In this document: positions 26,792 through 37,798 of the stretch, piece after piece
Position numbering within the stretch: the stretch's first letter is position 1
How the letters are laid out: every line of letters starts with the position of its first letter
NCBI RefSeq assembly: GCF_900143235.1
Contig: NZ_FRDF01000018.1
Coordinates: 1 to 57,069, forward strand
Origin: Erythrobacter sanguineus
GTDB lineage: Bacteria; Pseudomonadota; Alphaproteobacteria; Sphingomonadales; Sphingomonadaceae
DNA length: 57,069 nucleotides
Direction of reading: 5' to 3'
Made by a program: the position numbers and the translations under genes
Notes under the pieces: model-generated
What the model was told of the DNA's origin: nothing
What the model saw: the letters and a program-made list of their open reading frames with translations, nothing else
Database searches by the model: none

Positions 26792-27129
26792 ACGTGCTCC
26801 TTGTCTGCGAGGGCCTTGTTGTCTGCGAGGGCCTTGCGTTCGAGGTCGAGCGGCAGGCCTGCACCTGAATCGACCCGCCGCGTATCGCGCAGCGCTTCGA
26901 TCTGTGTGGCGATGTCGTAGCCGCGATCGGTGATGATCCGTTCGAGCACCTGCACCCGGTCTTCAAGCCGCTGGATGTGGCTCGCATATTGTGCGGCCTT
27001 TTCGGCGGTTTCACTCGCCACGGCCTTGGTCTGCAGCTTGGCGACCTTTTCCTTGTGGTTGGTCCAGACCCCGAAAAAGCCGAGCAGAATGCCCAGGATC
27101 GGGATCATCAGCGCCATTTCCCCAGTCAT
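26788..27129 (-). CDS. Small PspB-like membrane protein (psp locus, first paralogue after pspC)
   Basis: 113 residues. N-terminal transmembrane helix (MIPILGILLGFFGVWTNH), a basic stretch, then the clearest copy of the shared module: RLEDRVQVLERIITDRGYDI followed by ATQIEALRDTRR. It follows pspC by about 30 bases, the only gap in this run, and overlaps the next gene by four bases. The single-helix-plus-coiled-coil plan is that of PspB, but the GY...EIEALR part is absent from the classic PspB. Confidence 0.8.
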   Translation of the reverse strand: MTGEMALMIPILGILLGFFGVWTNHKEKVAKLQTKAVASETAEKAAQYASHIQRLEDRVQVLERIITDRGYDIATQIEALRDTRRVDSGAGLPLDLERKALADNKALADKEHV

Positions 27130-27161
27130 TATCGTGTTCCCCTGTCAGATGTGGCGGGCGC

Positions 27162-27539
27162 TCAGCGCAGCCGCTCGATTTCGGCGGTCAGGCGCGGGTT
27201 GCTGGTGACATAGTGGGTTTCCACCGCCGCCAGCCGCCGGTCGATATCGCGAAAGCTTGCGCGGATTTCGCGCGCCGTACGCTTGGGATTCTGGCGCACG
27301 CCCTGCCAGTATTTTTGTTCGCGTTCGTCGCGGTAGAGGTGGGGTGGCTTCTTGTTGAGCAGAAACCCGGCGATCAGATAGGCGATGATCGAAGGCCCGC
27401 CGGTGATGAAGATCGATGCTACCGCCGCAAACCGGATCCAGAACACGTTGATCCCGGTGTAATCGGCAATCCCGGCGCAAACGCCCATCAGTCTGCCATT
27501 ATACTTGTCGCGGTAAAGCGTGGTGCGGGGGCTGTTCAT
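27162..27539 (-). CDS. pspC: Phage shock protein C
   Basis: 125 residues with the PspC domain: LYRDKYNGRLMGVCAGIADYTG, then a transmembrane region (WIRFAAVASIFITGGPSIIAYLIAGFLL). Its C-terminal extension ends DIDRRLAAVETHYVTS and AEIERLR, the same module found in the following small genes, which is unusual for PspC. It acts in the inner membrane, probably with PspB, to control PspA/PspF. Overlaps pspB by four bases. Confidence 0.93.
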   Translation of the reverse strand: MNSPRTTLYRDKYNGRLMGVCAGIADYTGINVFWIRFAAVASIFITGGPSIIAYLIAGFLLNKKPPHLYRDEREQKYWQGVRQNPKRTAREIRASFRDIDRRLAAVETHYVTSNPRLTAEIERLR

Positions 27540-27847
27540 GCGCGGGTTCCTTTCTTCTCGGCCATCAGCGCTTCGAGTTCGCGCAGCTGCTGGTTGTCCT
27601 TTTTCTGATCGGCGATCAGACGGCGGGCGGGGGTGAATTCGGGATCGTCGCTGGCCACCAGCCGTTCGACCGTATCCATCCGCTCGTCGAGCCGCTTGGC
27701 GAGGTTGTAGAGTTCTTCCAGCAGCACTTCGTCATCGGTGGTGATGGTTGCGGCGGTCTTCCACTTGGTCATGTAGTGCAGGATCACCCACGGCAGGCCG
27801 ATGAAAAGCGTGGCAACGATCATTACCGCGATAAGTCCGTCTTCCAT
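27536..27847 (-). CDS. pspB: Phage shock protein B
   Basis: 103 residues. N-terminal transmembrane helix (IAVMIVATLFIGLPWVILHYM), then a cytoplasmic coiled coil with the PspB core 'LAKRLDERMDTVERLVASDDPEF', comparable to ERIQALESILDAEHP in E. coli. It is about 30 residues longer than E. coli PspB because of an extra Gln/Glu-rich coiled-coil tail. It begins three bases after the pspA stop. Confidence 0.9.
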   Translation of the reverse strand: MEDGLIAVMIVATLFIGLPWVILHYMTKWKTAATITTDDEVLLEELYNLAKRLDERMDTVERLVASDDPEFTPARRLIADQKKDNQQLRELEALMAEKKGTRA

Positions 27848-27850
27848 AGC

Positions 27851-28537
27851 TTAACCCTCCTTGCTGTCGTCGGCCTTGCCGAGCGCTTTCTTCATGGCTT
27901 CCAGTTCGTCATCGATCGCGTCCGATCCGGCGAGCGCCGCGATTTCATCGGCGAGCGACGGGGTCTTGCCTTCTGCAATCTGCAAAGCGTCAGCGCGGCC
28001 TTCGGCGTAATCGACCCGGCGTTCGAGCTGGTCGAAACGGGCCAGTGCTTCATCAGTGCGTTCGGTGCTCATCAGGGTGCGCAGCTTGACGCGGTTCTCG
28101 GCGCTTTCGAGGCGCGCGGCGATCGCGGTCTGGCGGCTGCGGGCTTCGCGCAGGCGGTGCTGCAGCTTCTGGATGTCGTCCTCATAGGCGCGCAGCGCAT
28201 CGTCGAGCACGGCGATCTCGGCCTTGAGCTGGTCGGCCATGTCGCTGGCCTTCTTGCGCTCGACCAGCGCGGCGCGGGCCAGATCCTCGCGATCCTTCGA
28301 CAGGGCGAGCTGCGCCTTTTCGGCCCAGTCGGCCTGCAGCTTGTCGAGCTTGACGCAGTGGCGGTGCATTTCCTTCTGATCGGCAATGGTGCGCGCCGCG
28401 CTGGCGCGGACTTCGACCAGGGTTTCCTCCATTTCGAGGATGATCATGCGGATCATCTTGGTCGGATCATCCGCCTTGTCGAGCATGTCGTTGAAATTGG
28501 CAGCGATGATATCGCGGGTACGGCTGAAAATGCCCAT
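27851..28537 (-). CDS. pspA: Phage shock protein A (PspA/IM30 family)
   Basis: 228 residues from the ATG at 28537 (MGIFSRTRDIIAANFNDML), which has GGAG eight bases upstream and equals the normal PspA start and length. The protein is nearly all coiled coil, with the conserved MIRMIILEMEETLVEVRAS segment. PspA binds stressed inner membranes as oligomers and inhibits PspF. The frame stays open upstream for another 92 codons to an ATG at 28813, so an extended form is possible (separate entry). Confidence 0.93.
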   Translation of the reverse strand: MGIFSRTRDIIAANFNDMLDKADDPTKMIRMIILEMEETLVEVRASAARTIADQKEMHRHCVKLDKLQADWAEKAQLALSKDREDLARAALVERKKASDMADQLKAEIAVLDDALRAYEDDIQKLQHRLREARSRQTAIAARLESAENRVKLRTLMSTERTDEALARFDQLERRVDYAEGRADALQIAEGKTPSLADEIAALAGSDAIDDELEAMKKALGKADDSKEG

Positions 28538-28813
28538 GAAGGCTACTCCATCGAGAAACGAATTGACGCGATCCTGCGCGGCGACTCGGGATGTGTCGCC
28601 GGCATTGGTGCGGGCGCGAGCCTGCGTCGGGGTGGGGCTGCGGCGCAAGGCTTCGATTTCCTCGTCAAGCCGCGAAAGGCGGCTGGTGGCAGGGTGGGCC
28701 GGAGCGTCGCTGCGCTGGTTGTCGCGCGTGGAGCGCGCGTCACCGGCAGCATCTGCGGGGGGAACGTTACGCTCCGGCCCTAGGGGGTCATGCGGGGTGC
28801 GGGGATCGCCCAT
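28538..28813 (-). other. In-frame 92-codon extension upstream of pspA
   Basis: An ATG at 28813, one base after the preceding stop (TGAG-ATG), opens a frame that runs without stop into pspA. The encoded segment is Pro/Arg/Asp-rich and probably disordered, but contains SRLSRLDEEIEALRR, the EIEALR element seen at the C-termini of the other psp-locus proteins. GC-rich third positions look coding. It may give a long PspA isoform, or be read through less efficiently than the internal start. Confidence 0.5.
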
Positions 28814-28814
28814 C

Positions 28815-29000
28815 TCAGGCGATCTCGATCATCCCGCCGCTTTCCGCAGCGGGGTGGGCGATCGGGCTGGCGTTGGCCGCGCCCGACTGGATCTGCGATG
28901 ACAATGCGATCATCAGCACCATCGCGGCAATGCTGGCCATCGCGGCCTGCCCGAGCTTGGTGTTCCAGAAGCTGTTGGCGGCGGGTTTGCGGTCGATCAT
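28815..29000 (-). CDS. Small membrane protein, first gene of the psp operon
   Basis: 61 residues. A polar start (MIDRKPAANSFWNTKLGQA), one transmembrane helix (AAMASIAAMVLMIALSSQI), then an Ala/Pro-rich tail. ATG at 29000 with GAAGG nine bases upstream. It lies about 35 bases from the predicted sigma-54 start site and directly ahead of the pspA reading frame, so it should be induced with the psp genes. No known function; E. coli PspD/PspG-like roles are possible only by size and place. Confidence 0.7.
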   Translation of the reverse strand: MIDRKPAANSFWNTKLGQAAMASIAAMVLMIALSSQIQSGAANASPIAHPAAESGGMIEIA

Positions 29001-29044
29001 GTCCGAGCCTTCTCAAATGGTGTTCAGTGGTCTTGCCCGGTATT

Positions 29045-29062
29045 GTGCAATCGGCGTGCCAA
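29045..29062 (-). promoter_or_regulatory. Sigma-54 promoter of the psp operon
   Basis: On the minus strand: TGGCACG (29061-29055), four bases, TTGCA (29050-29046). This matches the -24/-12 consensus with exact spacing. It reads toward the small membrane protein and pspA and lies opposite pspF, whose product is a sigma-54 activator. Confidence 0.92.
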
Positions 29063-29161
29063 ACTGTGAAAATGGCGGAAATCGAGGATTCTCACGGTTT
29101 CCGCACAAGCACCGATTGGTCTCTATTGCCAAGCATTGGGGAATTTCACTATAGGTTGGTC

Positions 29162-30211
29162 ATGGAGCGGGAAAGCCAGTTCATCGGCCAATCGGGCGCC
29201 TTCCTCGACGCGGTCGAGCGCGCCAGCCGTGCGGCTTCGATGAACCGCCCGGTGCTGGTGATCGGCGAGCGCGGGACGGGCAAGGAACTGATTGCCGAAC
29301 GTCTCCACCGCCTGTCGACCCGCTGGGACGAACCGCTGGTCACCATGAACTGCGCGGCGCTGCCCGAAACCCTGATCGAGGCCGAACTGTTCGGCCACGA
29401 GGCGGGGGCCTTTACCGGCGCCACCAAGGCGCGCGTGGGGCGCTTCGAGGAGGCCGACCGCGGCACGCTGTTCCTCGATGAACTCGGCACGCTGTCGATG
29501 GGCGCGCAGGAACGGCTGCTGCGCGCGGTCGAATATGGCGAGGTCACCCGCATCGGTGCCTCGCGCCCGATCCGGGTCGATGTGCGCATTGTCGCCGCCA
29601 CCAATGATGATCTGCCCGCGCTGGCAGGCAGCGGCGAATTTCGCGCCGACCTGCTCGACCGGCTGAGTTTCGAGGTCATCACCCTGCCGCCGCTGCGCGT
29701 GCGCGAAGGCGATATCGGCGTACTGGCGGAATATTTCGGGCGGCGGATGGGGGCCGAGCTTGATTGGCACGCCTGGCCCGGCTTTGCGCCGCACGTTATG
29801 GCCAGCCTTGAAGATTATGCATGGCCCGGCAATGTCCGCGAGCTTCGCAACGTGATCGAACGCGCGGTCTATCGCTGGGACGATCCCGAAACCGCCATCG
29901 CCCATGTCCAGTTCGACCCCTTTGACAGCCCGTGGCGTCCGCGGCCGCCCGAACATCGCCGCGCTGCTGCCGCACCGCCCGGCGCCGCGGGCCCCGCGCC
30001 TGCCGCGCCTTCTGCGGATGATTTCGACATGGTCGACGATCTGCGCGCGGCCGTGGATCGGCATGAACGCGCGATCCTTGAACATGCGCTGGGCAAGCAT
30101 CGCTGGAACCAGCGCCAGACCGCCCGTGCGCTGGGCCTCACCTATGATCAGCTGCGCCACGCGATCCGCAAGCATGGCCTGATGGAAGGGCAGGAAACCG
30201 GCGGCGCGTAA
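29162..30211 (+). CDS. pspF: Psp operon transcriptional activator (sigma-54 enhancer-binding protein)
   Basis: 349 residues from the ATG at 29162 (MERESQFIGQSGAF). There is no N-terminal receiver domain, as in PspF. AAA+ domain: Walker A GERGTGKE (about 36), the sigma-54 contact loop GAFTGA (about 84), Walker B GTLFLDEL, and the R-finger region DLLDRLSFEV. A Pro/Ala-rich linker follows, then a C-terminal Fis-type helix-turn-helix (WNQRQTARALGLTYDQLRHAIRKHGL). PspA normally restrains it by binding the AAA+ domain. It is divergent from the psp operon. Confidence 0.95.
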   Translation: MERESQFIGQSGAFLDAVERASRAASMNRPVLVIGERGTGKELIAERLHRLSTRWDEPLVTMNCAALPETLIEAELFGHEAGAFTGATKARVGRFEEADRGTLFLDELGTLSMGAQERLLRAVEYGEVTRIGASRPIRVDVRIVAATNDDLPALAGSGEFRADLLDRLSFEVITLPPLRVREGDIGVLAEYFGRRMGAELDWHAWPGFAPHVMASLEDYAWPGNVRELRNVIERAVYRWDDPETAIAHVQFDPFDSPWRPRPPEHRRAAAAPPGAAGPAPAAPSADDFDMVDDLRAAVDRHERAILEHALGKHRWNQRQTARALGLTYDQLRHAIRKHGLMEGQETGGA

Positions 30212-30276
30212 CCGCTTGATAATGATTTGCCGCTAGCATCCGGCGCGCATTGCCTTTGCCTGTCGGGAGCCAATTC

Positions 30277-30570
30277 ATGCGCGCGTTCGTCAACCTGTTC
30301 GAGAAGCTGATCGACGGCGCCCGGCTCATCATCGGCCTGTTCATGCTGACGATCATGATGTTGGGGCTGCTGCTGCCCTTTGGCGCATCCCATCTCATGC
30401 CCGAGGTTGAGAATGTCTCTGCCGAAGTCGCCGCGCGGGGCGGCGAAAGGCCGCTCACGCACAACCAGAAGCAACGCCTCGCCGAGGATATGGCGAAGGA
30501 TGGCTGGAGCTATGGTGCGGCAACCGCCACGACTGGCCAGCGCAAGCCGAATGACGGCTGGGCCGACTGA
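30277..30570 (+). CDS. Small membrane protein of unknown function
   Basis: 97 residues from the ATG at 30277 with GGGAG seven bases upstream. One transmembrane segment (IIGLFMLTIMMLGLLLPFGA, about 19-38) and a soluble tail (LTHNQKQRLAEDMAKDGWSYG). It follows pspF by 65 bases on the same strand. No family recognised. Confidence 0.65.
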   Translation: MRAFVNLFEKLIDGARLIIGLFMLTIMMLGLLLPFGASHLMPEVENVSAEVAARGGERPLTHNQKQRLAEDMAKDGWSYGAATATTGQRKPNDGWAD

Positions 30571-30676
30571 ACCGCGCCATAACCGTTCGCGCAGCGCGCC
30601 TGCGGGCTTGCCCAAGTAAATATCCTTAGCCGCGGCTTGGTCTGGCTTTCACTGCGCCTCGGCAGGCTGCGGCGCG

Positions 30677-31084
30677 ATGTTGCAGCCTGTCCGTCCGCAC
30701 GAATCGCCATTTCCCCGGCCAGCCGGCCGGCGCAGCGCGCCGCGCCTGCGGCTGGCAATCCCGGTGCGACTGGTGGCGACCTATGCCACCGAGACCTGCG
30801 TGCTGCTCGACCTGTCGCGCAGCGGGGCGCGGATCGGGCTGGCGCGCCCGCTGCCGTGCGGGGACTGTGCCTATCTCCAGATCGCGGGGATCGAGGCCTT
30901 TGCCGAAGTCGTCCGCCGCGATCCCGGTGTTGCCGGCGGGGTCAATGGCCTTGTGTTTGACCAGTCGCTGCCCGATGCGGCGGTGCTGGCGGTGCGCCGT
31001 CATGCCGAAACCTTCGAGCAGCGCGAGCGCGAGGCGTTCCGCGATCAGGTGCGGCGCTGGGTCAAGGGTGAAAGCCCCGCCTGA
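30677..31084 (+). CDS. PilZ domain protein
   Basis: 135 residues. The c-di-GMP-binding motifs are visible: RSAPR (RxxxR) near residue 19 and DLSRSGARI (DxSxxG) near residue 45, in a single PilZ beta-barrel, followed by a charged helix. It probably senses c-di-GMP; a GGDEF cyclase is encoded at 45941-47137. The partner or output is not evident. Confidence 0.85.
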   Translation: MLQPVRPHESPFPRPAGRRSAPRLRLAIPVRLVATYATETCVLLDLSRSGARIGLARPLPCGDCAYLQIAGIEAFAEVVRRDPGVAGGVNGLVFDQSLPDAAVLAVRRHAETFEQREREAFRDQVRRWVKGESPA

Positions 31085-31238
31085 TCCCCGCAAGTTGCGC
31101 GCTTCGCACTTGCCAAATCTTTCGCCTGCGCCTAAGTGACCGCCCATCCCGGCATTGTCGTGACAAGGTTTGGATGCTGGCGCCTTTCGGGGGCCGGCCC
31201 GAACCCCGTTGCGATCATGCCTTCTGACCGGAGACCGA

Positions 31239-31802
31239 ATGGCCGATATCGCGCGCCTGACCGAGCTGATCGAACCCGAGGCTGCTGCCCTGGGATTCGC
31301 GCTCGTGCGCGTGGCGATGATCACGTCAGAAGCCGGGGACGGCGGCATGGCGCTGCAGATCATGGCCGAAGACCCGGCGACGGGCCAGCTGGTGATCGAT
31401 CAATGTGCCGCGCTGTCGCGCCGCGTTTCCGACGTGATCGACACCGCCGAAGAAGCGGGCGAGGTGCTGATTGAAGGCGCCTATCACCTCGAAGTCAGCT
31501 CGCCCGGCATTGATCGCCCGCTGACCCGGAGCAAGGATTTCACCGACTGGGCCGGACACGAAGCCCGGATCGTGATGGTCAAAACCCATGACGGCCAGCG
31601 TGTCAGCAAGGGTATTCTGCACGGGATCGCGGATGGCATGGTGCATATCACCGATGCCAAGGCGGGCGATGTGCACTTGCCGCTGGAACAGATTCATTCG
31701 GCCAGGCTCGTCCTCACCGACGCGCTGATTGCCGCCACAAGGCCGCTGGACACCAGCGGTGCCGATGAACTCATCGAAGACAAAGAAAAGGCAGACGACT
31801 GA
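31239..31802 (+). CDS. rimP: Ribosome maturation factor
   Basis: 187 residues from ATG 31239. RimP signatures: LIEPEAAALGFALVRV near the start and YHLEVSSPGIDRPLTRSKDF in the middle. It assists 30S subunit maturation. It is the first gene of the rimP-nusA-ylxR-infB block; its stop overlaps the nusA start as TGATG. Confidence 0.96.
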   Translation: MADIARLTELIEPEAAALGFALVRVAMITSEAGDGGMALQIMAEDPATGQLVIDQCAALSRRVSDVIDTAEEAGEVLIEGAYHLEVSSPGIDRPLTRSKDFTDWAGHEARIVMVKTHDGQRVSKGILHGIADGMVHITDAKAGDVHLPLEQIHSARLVLTDALIAATRPLDTSGADELIEDKEKADD

Positions 31803-33427
31803 TGAGTGCCATTTCCGCCAACAAGGCTGAACTGCTCGCGATCGCCAACGCGGTCGCCTCGGAAAAGATGATCGACAAGGCGATCGTCATCGAGGCGATG
31901 GAAGAAGCGATCCAGAAATCCGCGCGCAACCGTTACGGCGCGGAAAACGATATCCGTGCCAAGCTTGATCCGCTGACCGGCGATCTGACGCTGTGGCGCG
32001 TGGTCGAGGTGGTCGAGGAGGTCGAAGACTACTTCAAGCAGGTTGACCTGAAGCAGGGCGAAAAGCTGCAGGCAGGCGCCAAGGTCGGCGATTTCATCGT
32101 TGATCCGCTGCCGCCGGTCGATCTTGGCCGGATCGACGCGCAGTCCGCCAAGCAGGTGATCTTCCAGAAGGTCCGCGATGCCGAGCGTGAACGCCAGTTT
32201 GAAGAATTCAAGGATCGCGCGGGCGAAATCATCACCGGCGTGATCAAGTCGGTCGAATTCGGCCACGTGATCGTCAATCTCGGCCGCGCTGAGGGCGTGA
32301 TCCGCCGCGACCAGCAGATCCCGCGCGAAGCCGCCCGGACCGGTGAGCGCGTGCGCGCGCTGATCACCAAAGTGGAACGCAACAACCGCGGCCCGCAGAT
32401 CTTCCTGTCCCGCGCACATCCCGATTTCATGAAGAAGCTGTTCGCGCAGGAAGTGCCCGAAATCTACGACGGCATCATCGAAATCAAGGCCGCCGCCCGC
32501 GATCCGGGCAGCCGCGCCAAGATCGGCGTGATCAGCCACGATTCCAGCATCGACCCGGTCGGCGCCTGCGTCGGCATGAAGGGCAGCCGCGTGCAGGCGG
32601 TGGTGCAGGAACTGCAGGGCGAGAAGATCGACATCATCCCCTGGTCGGAAGACACCGCGACCTTCGTCGTCAACGCATTGCAGCCTGCCACTGTGGCGCG
32701 CGTCGTGCTTGACGAGGAAGAAGGCCGCATCGAAGTGGTGGTGCCCGATGATCAGCTTTCGCTGGCAATTGGCCGCCGCGGCCAGAACGTGCGGCTGGCG
32801 AGCCAGTTGACCGGCCACCAGATCGACATCATGACCGAGGAAGAGGCTTCCGAGAAGCGTTCCAAGGAATTCGCCGAACGTTCCAAGATGTTCGAGGAAG
32901 AACTCGACGTCGACGAAACGCTGGCCCAGCTGCTCGTTGCCGAAGGCTTCGCCGAGCTTGAAGAAGTCGCCTATGTCGAACTGGCCGAACTCGCCAGCAT
33001 CGAAGGCTTTGACGATGATCTTGCCGCGGAACTCCAGAGCCGCGCATTGGAAGCGCTCGAGCGCCAGGAAGCAGCCCACCGCCAGGTCCGCCGCGAACTG
33101 GGCGTGGAGGACGCGCTGGCAGAGATTCCGCACCTGACCGAAGCGATGCTGGTCACGCTGGGCAAGGCGGGGATCAAGACGCTGGATGATCTGGCCGATC
33201 TCGCCACCGACGAGCTGATCGCCAAGAAGCGCGAAGCACCGCGTCGCCGCAACACGGCGGAAGGCCCGCCGATGCGGCGTCCGCAGCGCGAGCAGGACAA
33301 GGGCGGCGTGCTGGGCGAATATGGCCTGAACGAAGAGCAGGGCAACGCCATCATCATGGCCGCGCGTGCGCACTGGTTCGAGGATGAACCGACCGAGGAG
33401 GCCGCCGATGCGGACTCCACCCAATGA
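31802..33427 (+). CDS. nusA: Transcription elongation/termination factor NusA
   Basis: 541 residues. An N-terminal domain (about 1-125) is followed by S1 (about 135-200; GVIKSVEFGHVIVNLGRAEGVI), two KH domains (GACVGMKGSRVQAVVQEL; LAIGRRGQNVRLASQLTGHQI) and two acidic C-terminal repeats with helix-hairpin-helix character (LLVAEGFAELEEVAYV; LGKAGIKTLDDLADLATDEL). It binds RNA polymerase and nascent RNA. Coupled to rimP by a one-base overlap. Confidence 0.97.
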   Translation: MSAISANKAELLAIANAVASEKMIDKAIVIEAMEEAIQKSARNRYGAENDIRAKLDPLTGDLTLWRVVEVVEEVEDYFKQVDLKQGEKLQAGAKVGDFIVDPLPPVDLGRIDAQSAKQVIFQKVRDAERERQFEEFKDRAGEIITGVIKSVEFGHVIVNLGRAEGVIRRDQQIPREAARTGERVRALITKVERNNRGPQIFLSRAHPDFMKKLFAQEVPEIYDGIIEIKAAARDPGSRAKIGVISHDSSIDPVGACVGMKGSRVQAVVQELQGEKIDIIPWSEDTATFVVNALQPATVARVVLDEEEGRIEVVVPDDQLSLAIGRRGQNVRLASQLTGHQIDIMTEEEASEKRSKEFAERSKMFEEELDVDETLAQLLVAEGFAELEEVAYVELAELASIEGFDDDLAAELQSRALEALERQEAAHRQVRRELGVEDALAEIPHLTEAMLVTLGKAGIKTLDDLADLATDELIAKKREAPRRRNTAEGPPMRRPQREQDKGGVLGEYGLNEEQGNAIIMAARAHWFEDEPTEEAADADSTQ

Positions 33428-34217
33428 GCGCCTGACGTCCGACATCGCCGAGCCGGTTCTCCCAGACACGTCCGGGAGCGAACGGCGCTGCATCCTTTCG
33501 GGGGATAATGCCCCGCGCGACATGCTCGTGCGGCTGGCGATCTCGCCTGATGGGCTGGTGCTGCCCGATGTGGCGGCCAAGGCGCCGGGGCGCGGAGCGT
33601 GGATCGGCGTAAGCCGCGCCGCGCTTGAAACCGCGCTGACCGAGGGCCATCTTAAGCGGGCGCTGATGCGTGCCTTCAAGGGTGCGTCTCTTTCGATTCC
33701 CGATGATCTTGGCCAGCGGGTCGAAGCCGCGCTGGCACGCCATCTGGGCGACCGGCTGGGGCTGGAACTGCGCAGCGGCAAGATTGTGCTGGGCTCGGCC
33801 CGGATCGAGGAACAGGCCCGCGCCGGGCGGCTTGCCGCGCTGCTTCACGCAGCCGACAGCAGCGAGGATGGACGGCGCAAGCTCGACCAGGCCTGGCGGG
33901 TCGGTCGCGAGGCGGAAGGATCGGGCGAACGGGGGCAGGTCTTGCCTCTGGACCGCAACGCGCTGTCTGTGGCATTGGGCCGCGACAATGTCGTCCACCT
34001 CGGCGTTGCCGGCCATGCCGGTGACATGCGCGCCGCAATGCGGGTGCAGCAGGCGGTTTCCCGGCTTTCGCGCTTTGTCGCTGACGGCGGCTCGCCGCCC
34101 GATGCGGCGGCTCCGGATGCACGGGACATGATGGACATAACCGGCCGGGATACGCCCGGCCACAGCGATCGGCCCACGGCTGGCCGTTCGGCACATGATG
34201 AATACGGTAAGGATTGA
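33408..34217 (+). CDS. YlxR (DUF448) + L7Ae-like RNA-binding protein
   Basis: 269 residues from ATG 33408 (GAGGAG seven bases upstream), overlapping the nusA end by 20 bases. The DUF448 domain (about 25-100; ERRCILSGDNAPRDMLVRL, PGRGAWIG) is followed by an L7Ae/L30e-like part (about 175-225; ALSVALGRDNVVHLGVAG) and a disordered tail. This fused form is known in alphaproteobacteria. It is probably a nucleoid- or RNA-associated factor of the infB operon. Confidence 0.88.
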   Translation: MRTPPNERLTSDIAEPVLPDTSGSERRCILSGDNAPRDMLVRLAISPDGLVLPDVAAKAPGRGAWIGVSRAALETALTEGHLKRALMRAFKGASLSIPDDLGQRVEAALARHLGDRLGLELRSGKIVLGSARIEEQARAGRLAALLHAADSSEDGRRKLDQAWRVGREAEGSGERGQVLPLDRNALSVALGRDNVVHLGVAGHAGDMRAAMRVQQAVSRLSRFVADGGSPPDAAAPDARDMMDITGRDTPGHSDRPTAGRSAHDEYGKD

Positions 34218-34226
34218 CGAGCGATA

Positions 34227-36791
<2,565 letters not shown>

Positions 36792-36794
36792 GGA

Positions 36795-36926
36795 TCTCCC
36801 TTCCCGCTTGCGGGAGGGGCCGGGGGTGGATCCGTGCCGCGTGCGCCGGCTGCCCACCCCGCTGCGACTAGGCGGTAAGCCGTCAAGTCTCGCTCCCCTC
36901 CCGCAGGCGGGAGGGGCAAAGGGAGC
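36795..36926. repeat. Inverted pair of GC-rich intergenic repeats
   Basis: Two hairpin units face each other between infB and the thioesterase: CCCGCTTGCGGG near 36803 and CTCCCGCAGGCGGGAG near 36897, each with G/C-rich flanks (GGGGCCGGGGGTGG; CCCCTCCC). They are reverse complements over about 30 bases with small differences. This looks like a REP/BIME-type element pair and could stabilise or end the infB transcript. Confidence 0.65.
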
Positions 36927-36929
36927 GGA

Positions 36930-37370
36930 ATGAGCGAAGCAATTCACCACCCCGACGATGCCGGGCAGTCGCCGCATACGGCGCTGCTCGGATCGCAATT
37001 CGTCGGCTGGGACGAAACAACCCAGACCGCGACCATGCGCTTTACCGTGAAGCGCGAGATGACCACCTGGCGCGGCGGCGTGCAGGGGGGGCTGGTCGCG
37101 GGCTATCTGGATGATGTGATGGGCTATGCCTATGTCGCGGCGACGGGCGGCGAGATGGCACCGCTCAACCTCGACATATCCATGACCCTGATCCGCCTGA
37201 TCCCCGAAGGCGTGACCATCATTGGCAAGGGCCGGGTGGTCAAGGCCGGGCGGCGCGTGGTGTTCCTTGAAGGCGAATTGCTGGCGGAAGATGGCACGAT
37301 CTACGCCCGCTCGACCTCCACCGCCCTGCCGACCCCGCGCCCGACACCAACCAGCACGGGGATGGGCTAG
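36930..37370 (+). CDS. PaaI-type hotdog thioesterase
   Basis: 146 residues. The hotdog core: [36 protein letters not shown], and [20 protein letters not shown]. The catalytic Asp is probably in the DDVMGYA helix. It sits between infB and rbfA in the same orientation, six bases before rbfA, so it is co-transcribed; a link to translation is not apparent. Confidence 0.85.
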   Translation: MSEAIHHPDDAGQSPHTALLGSQFVGWDETTQTATMRFTVKREMTTWRGGVQGGLVAGYLDDVMGYAYVAATGGEMAPLNLDISMTLIRLIPEGVTIIGKGRVVKAGRRVVFLEGELLAEDGTIYARSTSTALPTPRPTPTSTGMG

Positions 37371-37375
37371 CAGGG

Positions 37376-37792
37376 ATGGCCAAGGCGCCCTTCACCCCCG
37401 AACAGCAATCGGTCCGCGTGCTCAAGGTGGGCGAGCGGGTGCGGCATATCCTGTCCGAACTGCTCGCGCGCGGCGAAGTGCATGATGATGTGGTGAGCGC
37501 GGCCAATATTGCGGTCACCGAGGTCCGTATGACCCCCGATCTGCGCCACGCCACCGCTTATATTAAGCCGCTGCTGGGCGCGGGCGAGGATGAGGTGGTC
37601 CACGCGCTGCGCCAGAACACCGCCTTCCTCCAGCGCGAGGTGGCCAAGCGGCTCGGCCTCAAATTCGCGCCCAAGCTGCGCTTCCGCAAGGATGAAAGCT
37701 TTGCCGAGGCTGACCGGATCGAGGCCTTGCTGCGCGATCCCAAGGTGGCCCGCGATCTGGGCGATGATGCTGAAGCCGGCGAGGAAGAATAG
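37376..37792 (+). CDS. rbfA: 30S ribosome-binding factor A
   Basis: 138 residues with the KH-type RbfA domain: [56 protein letters not shown]. Cold-shock and 16S maturation factor. The usual next gene, truB, is displaced about 3.6 kb downstream here. Confidence 0.96.
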   Translation: MAKAPFTPEQQSVRVLKVGERVRHILSELLARGEVHDDVVSAANIAVTEVRMTPDLRHATAYIKPLLGAGEDEVVHALRQNTAFLQREVAKRLGLKFAPKLRFRKDESFAEADRIEALLRDPKVARDLGDDAEAGEEE

Positions 37793-37798
37793 CCTCGC

